Shown here one piece after another: positions 24,107 through 32,688 of a stretch of DNA of 64,000 nucleotides. How positions within the stretch are numbered: position 1 is the first letter of the stretch; every line of letters starts with the position of its first letter. The stretch is from Sporomusa malonica (lineage in GTDB: Bacteria > Bacillota > Negativicutes > Sporomusales > Sporomusaceae), in assembly GCF_041428715.1 (NCBI RefSeq), contig NZ_CP155572.1; one strand, given 5' to 3'. Under the pieces are notes generated by a model. The model saw only the letters and a list, made by a program, of their open reading frames with translations, was not told where the DNA came from and ran no database searches. Both the position numbers and the translations under genes were made by a program.

Positions 24107-24848
24107 TGACGCGTTGATGATGCGCAAGACAATTGGAACCTTTTTAATAAAAGCCGGTTATACAGTGGTGGATGAGGCAGCTAATGGCGAACAAGCGGTA
24201 GCGGCATATAAAAAATATCTTCCTGATCTGGTAACCATGGACATAACTATGCCAGGATTGGACGGGATTGAGGCTCTGTCTCAAATTATCGATTTTGATG
24301 CAAACGCCAGGGTTGTTATGGTTAGTGCTCTCGGTCAAAAACATAAAGTGTTTGATGCGTTACAACATGGGGCTAAGGGCTATATTTTAAAACCATTTAC
24401 TGAGGATAAATTGCTATCAATTATTAATGAACTATTAGGAGCAACAACCAGTGGGCTAAATGGAGTTCAACCAGAGACGGTATTAGCAAAAGAGCTGGGT
24501 GACAAGCCATTGACTGCTAGAATGTCGTTTTCGGTGGAAACTCAGGAAGACGGCGCTAGAATTACCATCTTGCGTGAATTCTCCCAACCCGACTTTGAAG
24601 ATCTGGCAAAGGCCATAGCAGGAGTAATGGCAAGCCAGAAGGGTGATATAACTTTCGATTTTACCTATGGGAATGCACTGCATAACAAGACGGCACCTTA
24701 CTATAGGCAGATGCTGGAGAGCATTGTTACGGCAGGTAGTGTACTGAAGATTGTATGTTATACATCAGACTATACGGCCTATTTCCGCAGTGTTCCGAGT
24801 CTGAAAGAGGTTGCTTTTGAGCTTGTCAAAAAGCGGGGCGTACTATAG
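24084..24848 (+). CDS. CheY-like response regulator with uncharacterised C-terminal domain
   Basis: 254 residues. The receiver domain (1-120) is complete: acidic pair D8-D9, phosphoacceptor D53 (DITMPG), the SA of MVSALG, and lysine in ILKPF. The C-terminal 120 residues are not a recognised DNA-binding domain; the mixed alpha/beta pattern recalls STAS-like folds, but this is uncertain. The gene overlaps the kinase gene by 23 bases, so the two form a pair. ATGs at 24072 and 24078 are also possible starts; 24084 has GGAG six bases before it. Confidence 0.8.
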   Translation: MARVLVVDDALMMRKTIGTFLIKAGYTVVDEAANGEQAVAAYKKYLPDLVTMDITMPGLDGIEALSQIIDFDANARVVMVSALGQKHKVFDALQHGAKGYILKPFTEDKLLSIINELLGATTSGLNGVQPETVLAKELGDKPLTARMSFSVETQEDGARITILREFSQPDFEDLAKAIAGVMASQKGDITFDFTYGNALHNKTAPYYRQMLESIVTAGSVLKIVCYTSDYTAYFRSVPSLKEVAFELVKKRGVL

Positions 24849-24876
24849 TACAGAATGGTGAAGTGCTTTTTTATAT

Positions 24877-24897
24877 TGATAATGATTATTGATATCG
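24877..24897 (+). promoter_or_regulatory. Fur box upstream of feoA
   Basis: TTGATAATGATTATTGATAT matches the GATAATGATTATC-type Fur operator with few mismatches, about 45 bases before feoA. Confidence 0.75.
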
Positions 24898-24939
24898 ATT
24901 TTAAACTAAAACAAAGTGTAACATGAGGAGGAATTAGTA

Positions 24940-25173
24940 ATGGTTAAATTATTGAGTCAGTTATCACCAGGGGAAACAGGTACAGTTGCTAAAATTCATG
25001 GTAATGGCCCTGTCCAACGCCGCATTATTGATATGGGGGTTGTTCCTGGGTCAAAGGTTGAGGTTCAAAAGTATGCGCCGCTCGGTGATCCGATGGAAGT
25101 TAAGGTAATGGGGTTTAACCTGTCTTTGCGTAAGATTGAGGCCCAAAATATTGAAATTAAAATGAGCTCGTGA
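24940..25173 (+). CDS. feoA: Ferrous iron transport protein FeoA (first copy)
   Basis: 77 residues, an SH3-like FeoA domain. LSPGETGTVAKI and RRIIDMGVVPGSKVEV are typical. FeoA is a small cytoplasmic partner needed for FeoB iron uptake. AGGAGGAATTAG lies before the ATG. It begins the feoA-feoA-feoB operon behind the Fur box at 24877. Confidence 0.92.
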   Translation: MVKLLSQLSPGETGTVAKIHGNGPVQRRIIDMGVVPGSKVEVQKYAPLGDPMEVKVMGFNLSLRKIEAQNIEIKMSS

Positions 25174-25185
25174 GGAGGTGTGGGT

Positions 25186-25398
25186 ATGCCACTTCATAAT
25201 ATCGACACAAGTCAGTTAATGGTAGTCGAGGCGCTGGGCGGCACTCGGGAAGTGAGGGCGCGCCTCACTGATCTTGGCTTTACGCCAGGAACACCAATCG
25301 CGATACTTAGTCGTAGTCATGAGTCTGTTATTGTTAAGGTTCGCGGCAGCCGAATCATGTTAAATAACTCATTGGCTTGCAATATCAAGGTAAAGTAG
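25186..25398 (+). CDS. FeoA-domain protein (second copy)
   Basis: 70 residues of the same SH3-like fold: REVRARLTDLGFTPGTPIAI and the closing R-G-S-R-I-x-L-N. Tandem FeoA genes before feoB are common in Firmicutes. ATG 25186 is set by GAGGAGGTG. It lies 12 bases after the first feoA and 27 bases before feoB. Confidence 0.9.
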   Translation: MPLHNIDTSQLMVVEALGGTREVRARLTDLGFTPGTPIAILSRSHESVIVKVRGSRIMLNNSLACNIKVK

Positions 25399-25425
25399 GC
25401 TCAAGAGATAAGGAGGATTTATATA

Positions 25426-27801
25426 GTGGGAAATACCAAGGTTAGTATTGCTTTGGCCGGTAACCCCAACTCGGGCAAAACAACAATATTCAATAGTGTT
25501 ACAGGTGCCAGGCAGCATGTAGGTAACTATCCAGGGGTAACGGTTGAGAAACGCGAAGGGTTCCGGCAGTTTCAAAACAAGGAGTTATTGGTGGTTGATC
25601 TGCCAGGTACATATAGCCTGACAGCACATTCACTTGATGAATTGGTAGCGCGTAATTTTATCGTACAGGATAAGCCTGATGTTATTGTTGATATCCTGGA
25701 TGCGGGCAACTTGGAACGAAACTTGTATCTGGCTGTGCAACTGCTGGAATTAGAGCGACCCTTGGTAGTAGCTCTAAATATGGTTGATGTGGCTGAAGGC
25801 ATGGGAACCAAAATCAATGAACAGGTTTTGTCAAAGAAGCTGGATGTGCCAGTTATTCGTACTGTTGGCAATCGTCATACCGGTGTGGATGACCTGTTAA
25901 CAGCTGCAGTTAAGGTGGCAGAAGAAAAACCACGGAAACCCTTTGTCATCAATTATGGCGATGAGGTTGAAGGAAAAATTGTCGAGATTAGTACTTTGCT
26001 TGCAGAAGTGCAACATAATCTGCGTTTTCCTCAGCGATGGCTGGCTCTCAAATTACTAGAAAACGATCAAGATATTTGCAATACTGTAAAACAGTTACCT
26101 GGAGGAGAACGTATTCTGGCGACTGTTGCTGCTGCCAGGCAGAGCTTGCAGGCTGCGTTTGATACCGATCCGGAACTGGCAATTGCGAATCTTCGCTATC
26201 AGTTTGTTGGAGCTCTGTGCCAGGAAGTGATTATTTCGAGACACGAAGGAGTGCTAACCACCTCTGATAAGATTGACCGGGTACTGACAAATCGTCTGTT
26301 TGGCTTGCCGATATTTCTTGGACTTATGTGGTTATTATTTAATTTTGTATTTACTGTAGGTGCTTATCCGCAGGATTGGATTGAACAAGGCGTGACAGCT
26401 TTTGGGGAGTTTGTAGGTCAATCTATGCCTGAAGGTGATTTGAAATCGCTAATAGTTGATGGAATTATTGGTGGCGTTGGCGGAGTTATTGTATTTTTAC
26501 CTAATATAATAATACTGTTTTTAGGAATTGCGTTGCTTGAAGATACAGGCTACATGGCCAGAGCCGCTTTTATTATGGATAGAGTTATGCATGCGGTGGG
26601 GCTGCATGGTAAGTCATTTATTCCGCTATTATTAGGTTTTGGTTGCAGTGTACCTGCGATTATGGGGACACGTACCCTGGAGAACCCGCGTGACCGATTG
26701 GTAACCATCTTGGTAACACCGCTCATGAGCTGTAGTGCGAGGCTTCCTGTATATACCCTGCTTATCGCTGCATTCTTTAATGAAGGTGTTGCAGGCACAG
26801 TCCTGTTTTCCATTTACGTATTGGGTATATTCCTGGCCATCGTTATGGCGCGTATTTTCCGGAGTGTTTTATTTACTGGAGAGCCGGAGCCTTTCGTTAT
26901 GGAGTTGCCGCCCTATCGTATTCCTACAATGCAATCCATCCTGATGCATATGTGGGAGCGCAGCATACTGTACTTGAAAAAAGCAGGTACCATTATTTTG
27001 GCGGTTTCGATTTTAGTTTGGTTTATGGTGAATTATCCTAGTGATGTCGATTTCAGCAAAGATTATCAAGGCTTGACCGCTCAGGCTGAAGCTGGTTTTA
27101 GTCAGCAAGTAGATGAGGAAATTGCCAAGCCGCTAAACATTGGGGCTATAGAAGATAATAAGGACTTAGAAACGTTAATTGCAGATTTGACAGCAGTTGA
27201 TGAAGAATTTGCCGAACAAACTGAAGGCCTTGCAGAGGATAGTGAGGAATTAGCGGCGTTAACAGCTGCTAAAGAAGTTAAACTGAAAGAATTAGAAGCC
27301 ACTAACCCGGAACTGTATCCGATGGCTGCACGGTATTTAGAACTTAAAGGTGAAGGTGACGAGCAAATTGAAGCCCTTGAAAAAGAACAGGCTCATGAAA
27401 AACTGGAAAAGAGCTATGCTGGGCAGTTAGGGAAATTTATTGAACCTGCAATCAAACCTCTTGGTTTTGACTGGCGTTCAGGCATTGGTTTAATAGCCGC
27501 CTTTACAGCTAAAGAAGTTTTGGTTAGCACAATGGGAACCATCTATAATGTGGGCGAGGCTGATGAAGGTTCGGTTGCTCTGCAGCAAGCGTTGGCTAAC
27601 GACAGTAGCTTTACCCCGTTAATTGCTTATTCTTTGATGGTCTTTGTGCTTATCTACTCACCTTGCCTAGCGGCGTTAGCTATTATCAAACGGGAATCAA
27701 ATTCCTGGAAATGGCCAGTCTTCGCCACTGTATATACCACTGCCCTGGCATGGGTAATGTCTTTCCTGGTTTACCAAATTGGAAGTTTAATGGGCTACTA
27801 A
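25426..27801 (+). CDS. feoB: Ferrous iron transporter FeoB
   Basis: 791 residues. The N-terminal G domain has G1 GNPNSGKT, the switch GNYPGVTVEK, G3 DLPGTYSL and G4 NMVD; a helical domain and two Gate regions with many membrane helices follow. Residues about 545-665 form an acidic, helix-rich insertion between membrane segments (repeated E/A/L heptads), longer than in Escherichia coli FeoB but seen in Firmicute relatives. It imports Fe2+ across the inner membrane. The GTG start follows AAGGAGGATTT. It is co-transcribed with both feoA genes. Confidence 0.95.
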   Translation: MGNTKVSIALAGNPNSGKTTIFNSVTGARQHVGNYPGVTVEKREGFRQFQNKELLVVDLPGTYSLTAHSLDELVARNFIVQDKPDVIVDILDAGNLERNLYLAVQLLELERPLVVALNMVDVAEGMGTKINEQVLSKKLDVPVIRTVGNRHTGVDDLLTAAVKVAEEKPRKPFVINYGDEVEGKIVEISTLLAEVQHNLRFPQRWLALKLLENDQDICNTVKQLPGGERILATVAAARQSLQAAFDTDPELAIANLRYQFVGALCQEVIISRHEGVLTTSDKIDRVLTNRLFGLPIFLGLMWLLFNFVFTVGAYPQDWIEQGVTAFGEFVGQSMPEGDLKSLIVDGIIGGVGGVIVFLPNIIILFLGIALLEDTGYMARAAFIMDRVMHAVGLHGKSFIPLLLGFGCSVPAIMGTRTLENPRDRLVTILVTPLMSCSARLPVYTLLIAAFFNEGVAGTVLFSIYVLGIFLAIVMARIFRSVLFTGEPEPFVMELPPYRIPTMQSILMHMWERSILYLKKAGTIILAVSILVWFMVNYPSDVDFSKDYQGLTAQAEAGFSQQVDEEIAKPLNIGAIEDNKDLETLIADLTAVDEEFAEQTEGLAEDSEELAALTAAKEVKLKELEATNPELYPMAARYLELKGEGDEQIEALEKEQAHEKLEKSYAGQLGKFIEPAIKPLGFDWRSGIGLIAAFTAKEVLVSTMGTIYNVGEADEGSVALQQALANDSSFTPLIAYSLMVFVLIYSPCLAALAIIKRESNSWKWPVFATVYTTALAWVMSFLVYQIGSLMGY

Positions 27802-27821
27802 GAATAAAAGGAGTGAACAAG

Positions 27822-27962
27822 ATGGATACGATGGCTGTTTTCATAGTCGGCTTAGTTGCGGTTGGCTATATAGGTAAAATTATTTGGCGGGAATTACATG
27901 GTGAAACTGAGTGCCATTGCTCTGGTGGCTGCGGATCCAGCTGCCATAAGCAAACGAAGTAA
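27822..27962 (+). CDS. FeoB-associated Cys-rich membrane protein
   Basis: 46 residues: one N-terminal membrane helix (residues 4-20) and a tail with four cysteines and two histidines (CHCSGGCGSSCH). Short proteins of this type are commonly encoded after feoB and are sometimes named FeoB-associated Cys-rich protein. AAAGGAGTG before the ATG is a good ribosome site. The terminator follows, so it is the last gene of the feo operon. Confidence 0.85.
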   Translation: MDTMAVFIVGLVAVGYIGKIIWRELHGETECHCSGGCGSSCHKQTK

Positions 27963-27991
27963 CAAAATTAAAAGAGATATTGCGATATTAA

Positions 27992-28029
27992 GGAGTAAGG
28001 CTAAGTGTAGCCTTGCTTCTTTTTTTTTG
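27992..28029 (+). terminator. Terminator of the feo operon
   Basis: AGTAAGGCT / AGCCTTGCT (one mismatch/wobble) with a six-base loop is followed by TCTTTTTTTTT. Repeat copy 2 begins directly after the T run. Confidence 0.85.
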
Positions 28030-28120
28030 TCCTGTTTGAAAGCATAACTTTCCGCCTGGATAAGGGCAACATCGACTTCCGCTTTCGCTAGAGGCTCGGC
28101 GCAAGCCGTATTTTCTTTAC
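28030..28120 (+). repeat. Terminator-abutting dispersed repeat, copy 2
   Basis: Nearly identical to copy 1 (starts TCCTGTTTGAAAGC; contains GGATAAGGGCAACATC, CTTCCGCTTTCGC and GGCTCGGCGCAAGCC) and again placed directly after a terminator T run. Confidence 0.85.
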
Positions 28121-28167
28121 ACTTTGATTGCTAAGTACGAAATTTGTCAGATCTTCGTAGAATTTTC

Positions 28168-28196
28168 TTGCTTTTTCGCACATGCTATGGGATAAT
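28168..28196 (+). promoter_or_regulatory. Promoter of the glutamate-fermentation operon
   Basis: TTGCTT and GATAAT are separated by 17 bases. The palindromic operator begins about 10 bases after the expected transcription start. Confidence 0.5.
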
Positions 28197-28211
28197 AAGA
28201 ATGTAAAACAA

Positions 28212-28237
28212 AATTGGATTAATCCATTAATCCAATT
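28212..28237 (+). promoter_or_regulatory. Perfect palindromic operator before the GntR gene
   Basis: AATTGGATTAA and TTAATCCAATT, perfect 11-base arms, are separated by TCCA. It overlaps only the doubtful 5' extension of the GntR frame, so it is probably a non-coding autoregulatory site. Confidence 0.7.
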
Positions 28238-28244
28238 GGTTGGG

Positions 28245-29231
28245 ATGATGGTTGTGATTGTACAAAAACTTGGCGTACCGATTTACCTGCAAGTGAAAGC
28301 GTACATTTTGGACAAAATAAGGACAGGCTGCTACAAACAGGGTGACAAGCTGCCAACTGAACGCCAATTGTCAGAAGAGCTAGGTATTAGCCGGAATACT
28401 GTCAGTGCAGCCTATAAAGAACTACTGTTAGAGGGAGTTCTCGATGCGCAGCAAGGTCGTGGCACGTTTGTGCGGGAGCAGACGACAGATCCAATGGTTG
28501 CCGGTGCTGATGTCGCTGGCAGCCGGCTTGAGCGGGCGCTCAAGGTTATTGATGCGGCCCTGGTGCAAGTAGTTGAACTTGGGTTTACTGTTGATCAGTT
28601 TGCGGCGCTTACCGCTATCCGGGCTAAGGAAAAGGTATTAGCAGCCCGGGAACTCCGCGTAGCTATTGTTGACTGCACTTTGGAGTATATCGAGCGGTTT
28701 ATTACACAGCTTGGGCAAGTTACTCAAGTGCGCTTTGAACCGGTTGCGCTGGCTGAATTAACGGCAGGAACTGTTAAACCGGAGTTTTTGGCTGCTTGTG
28801 ACTTGGTAGTGACTACGATAGAGCACCAGTCGACTGTTGCCGAAATTCTCGGCAATAGTGCCAAGCTGCTAGCTGTAGCTACTGTGCCAAATCTGGAAGC
28901 GATCATTAAGATTGCCCGCTTACCAGCAGGAACTGAGGTGGCTGTTGTCGCCAAAACCCAAGAATTTGTGGTTGCATTGAACCGGCTCCTGACCAAGATT
29001 GGCTGTAATGGGATTAATTTAAAGCCTTGTATTGGAAGTGAACGAGAACAAGTAAGACAATGCATAGCCAACCATAATGTGGTTGTTACTGCTGAAGCTG
29101 TGCAACACATTGCACGCCAGGCAGCAAGCGAAACACAGGAGATCATCACTTTTTATTACGAAATCGACCAGGGATCGCTCCAACAGGTTGTTGGTCGGTT
29201 GGTTGCAGAGACTGATAAAGCAAAGGAGTAG
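28245..29231 (+). CDS. GntR-family transcriptional regulator of the glutamate mutase operon
   Basis: About 328 residues. The N-terminal winged helix is clear: PIYLQVKAYILDKIRTG, KLPTERQLSEELGISRNTV, and GRGTFV. The C-terminal 220 residues are not a standard FadR, HutC or MocR domain that I can name, and probably bind an effector. Start candidates are ATG 28245 or 28248 and GTG 28254; none has an ideal ribosome site, but all lie downstream of the palindrome. It is the first gene before glmS and so probably controls the operon and itself. Confidence 0.85.
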   Translation: MMVVIVQKLGVPIYLQVKAYILDKIRTGCYKQGDKLPTERQLSEELGISRNTVSAAYKELLLEGVLDAQQGRGTFVREQTTDPMVAGADVAGSRLERALKVIDAALVQVVELGFTVDQFAALTAIRAKEKVLAARELRVAIVDCTLEYIERFITQLGQVTQVRFEPVALAELTAGTVKPEFLAACDLVVTTIEHQSTVAEILGNSAKLLAVATVPNLEAIIKIARLPAGTEVAVVAKTQEFVVALNRLLTKIGCNGINLKPCIGSEREQVRQCIANHNVVVTAEAVQHIARQAASETQEIITFYYEIDQGSLQQVVGRLVAETDKAKE

Positions 29232-29236
29232 TGGAA

Positions 29237-29647
29237 ATGACAAACAAGGTAAAGGTTGTATTAGGCGTAATTGGCGCTGACTGTCACGCTGTTGGCAACA
29301 AAATTCTCAATCATGCTCTTACCGCTGCAGGATATGAGGTAATTAACCTGGGTGTGCTGGTTCCGCAGGAAGAATTTGTTAACGCAGCTATTGAAACTGA
29401 TGCTAAAGCAATTCTCGTGGCTTCGCTCTATGGTCATGGTGAAATTGACTGCCGCGGCTTAAAAGACCGCTGCCGCGAAGCTGGTATTGAGGATATTCTG
29501 CTCTATGTAGGCGGCAACTTGGTTGTCGGTAAAACTGACTTTAAAGAAGTTGAAGAAAAATTCCTCGCTATGGGTTATGATCGGGTATATGAACCAGGAA
29601 TTCTGCCTGATCAAGTGATTACAGACCTGAAAGCGGATTTGAAATAG
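29237..29647 (+). CDS. glmS: Glutamate (methylaspartate) mutase, small subunit
   Basis: 136 residues, a complete B12-binding subunit. The motif D15-x-H17-x-x-G20 carries the histidine that replaces dimethylbenzimidazole as cobalt ligand, and GHGEIDC and YVGGNLVVG complete the site. With GlmE it converts L-glutamate to 3-methylaspartate by radical rearrangement. ATG 29237 is nine bases after AAGGAG; GTG 29231 is too close. It directly follows the GntR gene. Confidence 0.95.
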   Translation: MTNKVKVVLGVIGADCHAVGNKILNHALTAAGYEVINLGVLVPQEEFVNAAIETDAKAILVASLYGHGEIDCRGLKDRCREAGIEDILLYVGGNLVVGKTDFKEVEEKFLAMGYDRVYEPGILPDQVITDLKADLK

Positions 29648-29662
29648 AAGGGGTCTTGTGTT

Positions 29663-31042
29663 TTGAACGTATTGCTCATCGATTTTGGCAGTACCTATAC
29701 CAAAATTACAGCAGTAGACGTTGACCAAGAGCAAGTTCTAGGTACTGCCAGAGGCATTACTACCGTTGAAACTGATATTATGGATGGCCTCAATCAGGCC
29801 TTGGCGGCTTTGTTTGCCCGAACTGGCAAGCTTGAATTCAGCAAAGTGCTTGGTTGCTCAAGCGCTGCTGGCGGTCTAAAAATGATCGCTGTTGGCTTAG
29901 TGCCTGAGATGACTGCCGAGGCAGCCAAACGAGCAGCGTTAGGCGCTGGCGCTAAGGTGCTTAAGGTGTTTAGTCATGAACTAAGTGAATATGAGATTGA
30001 AGAAATTGCCGGCCTAAAGCCTGATATCATTCTTTTGGCTGGCGGTACTGATGGCGGCAACCAGAAAGTTATTTTGCATAATGCAAAAATGCTGGCCGGT
30101 CTTGGTATAGATGTGCCGGTTGTGGTAGCTGGCAATAAGTCGGTCACGCCGACAGTGGTCAAGATTCTAGCAGAAAAGCTCACAGAAGTACGGCCTACCG
30201 AAAACGTCATGCCTAAGCTTGATGAACTCAATATTGAACCAGCCCGCGTCGTCATTCGCGATATATTCTTAAAGCGGATTACCGAAGCGAAAGGCTTGAA
30301 CCGTGCCAACAAAATGGTAGATAAGATGGTCATGCCGACACCGGCGGCCGTTCTTAAAGCCGCCGAGTTATTAAGCCAAGGCGGGGGCGGGGAAAAAGGT
30401 CTGGGTAATTTGATGGTTATGGACATTGGCGGGGCGACTACTGATGTGTATTCTATTGCCAAAGGTGATCCGACTGTTGGCGGGGTATCGCTCAAGGGTC
30501 TGCCTGAGCCGTTTTGCAAACGCACAGTCGAGGGCGACTTAGGTATGCGCTACAGCGCAGGAGCATTGCTAAAAGCAGCCGGTGCAGAAATGATTGCCAG
30601 CTATGCTGGGGTAACTTCCGAGGAAGCTGCTGAATATGTTGCCAAAGTCGAAGCAGATATTGATCACCTGCCAAAGTCAGAGGCTGAAGCCAGGATTGAG
30701 ATTGCCATGGGGAAAGCCTGTGTGCGGCTAGGTGCTGACAGGCATGTTGGACATCTTGACGTATACTATACGCCTTTTGGGACAAGCCATGTTCAGATAG
30801 GTAAAGACTTGACTAAAGTCGCCACTGTGATTGGCACAGGCGGGGTCATTGTCAACAATCCTGAACCTGAAGAAATATTGAAGGGCATCTTGTTTGATGA
30901 AACAAACCCTCAGGTACTCAAACCCCAGAAGCCCGAATTTCTCATTGATAAAGATTACATTATGGCATCCATGGGCCTATTAGGGGAAGAACATCCGGCC
31001 GTGGCTGTACGAATGATGAAAAAATACATTATTAAGAAATAG
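29663..31042 (+). CDS. glmL: GlmL (MutL), glutamate mutase-associated ATPase
   Basis: 459 residues starting at TTG 29663 with AGAAGGGG upstream. It is an actin-like ATPase: IDFGSTYTK phosphate-1 motif, VMDIGGATTDVYS phosphate-2 motif, and LAGGTDGG. GlmL always lies between glmS and glmE in clostridial clusters and is thought to act as a chaperone or reactivase for the mutase; its exact role is not proven. It is part of the contiguous glmS-glmL-glmE unit. Confidence 0.93.
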   Translation: MNVLLIDFGSTYTKITAVDVDQEQVLGTARGITTVETDIMDGLNQALAALFARTGKLEFSKVLGCSSAAGGLKMIAVGLVPEMTAEAAKRAALGAGAKVLKVFSHELSEYEIEEIAGLKPDIILLAGGTDGGNQKVILHNAKMLAGLGIDVPVVVAGNKSVTPTVVKILAEKLTEVRPTENVMPKLDELNIEPARVVIRDIFLKRITEAKGLNRANKMVDKMVMPTPAAVLKAAELLSQGGGGEKGLGNLMVMDIGGATTDVYSIAKGDPTVGGVSLKGLPEPFCKRTVEGDLGMRYSAGALLKAAGAEMIASYAGVTSEEAAEYVAKVEADIDHLPKSEAEARIEIAMGKACVRLGADRHVGHLDVYYTPFGTSHVQIGKDLTKVATVIGTGGVIVNNPEPEEILKGILFDETNPQVLKPQKPEFLIDKDYIMASMGLLGEEHPAVAVRMMKKYIIKK

Positions 31043-31066
31043 ATGATTAGAGGAGGCTTTTGCCAC

Positions 31067-32518
31067 ATGGAACTTAAAAATAAGAAGTGGACCCATGACG
31101 AGTTTTACGCCATCCGCGAGGAAGTGCTTACACACTGGCCAACCGGTAAAGACGTTAATTTTGAAGAAGCCGTAAAGTATCATGAGAATATCCCAGCCAA
31201 GCGCCATTTCGCTAAACGCCTGGTTAAAGCTAAGAAAAACGGTGAAACCCTGACTCAGCCGCGCGCTGGTGTTGCTCTCATTGACGAGCATATTAATCTA
31301 TTGAACTTCCTAAAAAACGAAGGGGAAGCAGACCTGCTGCCAAGCACCATTGACAGCTATACCCGTCAGAACCAATACAAAGAAGCACAAAACGGCATTG
31401 ATGAAAGCTTAAAAGCTGGACGTTCGCTGCTCAATGGCTTCCCGGCAGTTAATCACGGTGTGGCCGGAGTGCGCCGTGTAGTTGAGAGTGTTGACGCTCC
31501 GCTGCAGGTTCGTCACGGCACCCCTGATGCCCGTCTCTTAGGTGAAATCACCATAGCTGCTGGTTACACCTCGTACGAGGGCGGCGGCATTTCCTATAAC
31601 ATCCCTTACGCAAAAAGCGTTTCCCTGGAGAAAACTATTTACGACTGGCAGTATTGCGACCGTATGATCGGCATTTATGCTGAACATGGCATTGAGATCA
31701 ACCGTGAGCCATTCGGCCCGTTGACAGGCACGCTGGTACCGCCTAGTGTTTCTCACTCAGTAGCTATCATTGAAGGCATTCTTGCCGCCGAACAAGGCGT
31801 AAAGAATATTACCCTGGGCTACGGCCAATGCGGCAATCTGATTCAAGACATTGCTGCCATTAAAGCTCTTGAGCAGCTTGCTGAAGAATATATGGCAAAA
31901 CATGGCTATAATGATTGCGTACTTACTACTGTTTTCCACCAATGGATGGGTGGCTTCCCTCAAGACGAAGCCAAAGCCTTCGGCGTTATTTCCTGGGGTG
32001 CAGCGACTGCGGCCCTGGCTAAAGCTACCAAAGTTATTGTTAAGACTCCGCATGAAGCATTAGGTATTCCGACTAAGGAAGCCAACGCCCAGGGTCTCCG
32101 CACTACCAAGCAAATGATTAATATGCTCAAAGATCAGGCGTTCCCAATGACGACAGAGCTAGAGCTTGAAATTAATATCATTAAAGCCGAAACCCGCTGC
32201 ATTCTTGACAAGGTATTTGAATTGGGCGGCAACGACTATGCGATTGGCGCAGTTCGTGCTTTCGAAGCTGGTGTGCTTGACGTACCGTTTGCACCGAGCA
32301 GATTTAGCTTGAATAAAATCTTACCTGCACGTGATAATAACGGTGCTGTGCGTCTGTTTGATGTTGGCAACCTGCCGTTCACTCCAGACCTGGTTACTTT
32401 CCATCAGGACAAAATGGCTGAGCGGGCCAAGGCCGAAGGTCGTGCACCTAGCTTCCAAATGGTTATTGACGATATCTACGCCATCTCCAAAGGCAATTTG
32501 GTAGGACGCCCACGCTAA
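31067..32518 (+). CDS. glmE: Glutamate (methylaspartate) mutase, large subunit
   Basis: 483 residues, matching the usual length of GlmE, the TIM-barrel catalytic subunit that binds glutamate and adenosylcobalamin. Conserved segments include QVRHGTPDARLL, EGGGISYNIPYAK and HQWMGGFPQDEA. ATG 31067 follows AGAGGAGG by about 11 bases. A palindromic repeat separates it from methylaspartate ammonia-lyase. Confidence 0.95.
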   Translation: MELKNKKWTHDEFYAIREEVLTHWPTGKDVNFEEAVKYHENIPAKRHFAKRLVKAKKNGETLTQPRAGVALIDEHINLLNFLKNEGEADLLPSTIDSYTRQNQYKEAQNGIDESLKAGRSLLNGFPAVNHGVAGVRRVVESVDAPLQVRHGTPDARLLGEITIAAGYTSYEGGGISYNIPYAKSVSLEKTIYDWQYCDRMIGIYAEHGIEINREPFGPLTGTLVPPSVSHSVAIIEGILAAEQGVKNITLGYGQCGNLIQDIAAIKALEQLAEEYMAKHGYNDCVLTTVFHQWMGGFPQDEAKAFGVISWGAATAALAKATKVIVKTPHEALGIPTKEANAQGLRTTKQMINMLKDQAFPMTTELELEINIIKAETRCILDKVFELGGNDYAIGAVRAFEAGVLDVPFAPSRFSLNKILPARDNNGAVRLFDVGNLPFTPDLVTFHQDKMAERAKAEGRAPSFQMVIDDIYAISKGNLVGRPR

Positions 32519-32558
32519 AAAAATAGAATAGATTAATATAATTAAGCTGATACGGAGG

Positions 32559-32645
32559 TGAGATTGCTACGCTGCGCTTCGAAATGACTAAATGAGGGAG
32601 AAGCGTTCTCCCTGTCATTGCGAACAAATGTGAAGCAATCTCGCC
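32559..32645. repeat. Dispersed palindromic repeat, copy A (within the operon)
   Basis: Imperfect palindrome with outer arms GAGATTGCT / AGCAATCTC and an inner hairpin AGGGAGAA / TTCTCCCT. TGTCATTGCGAAC resembles the well-known 'cgagattgcttc...caatgac' type of bacterial repeat. Copy B is at 37706-37795. Confidence 0.8.
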
Positions 32646-32688
32646 TTTCTCATTATTAAAACACGAACAATAAGGAGCGATATTTATA

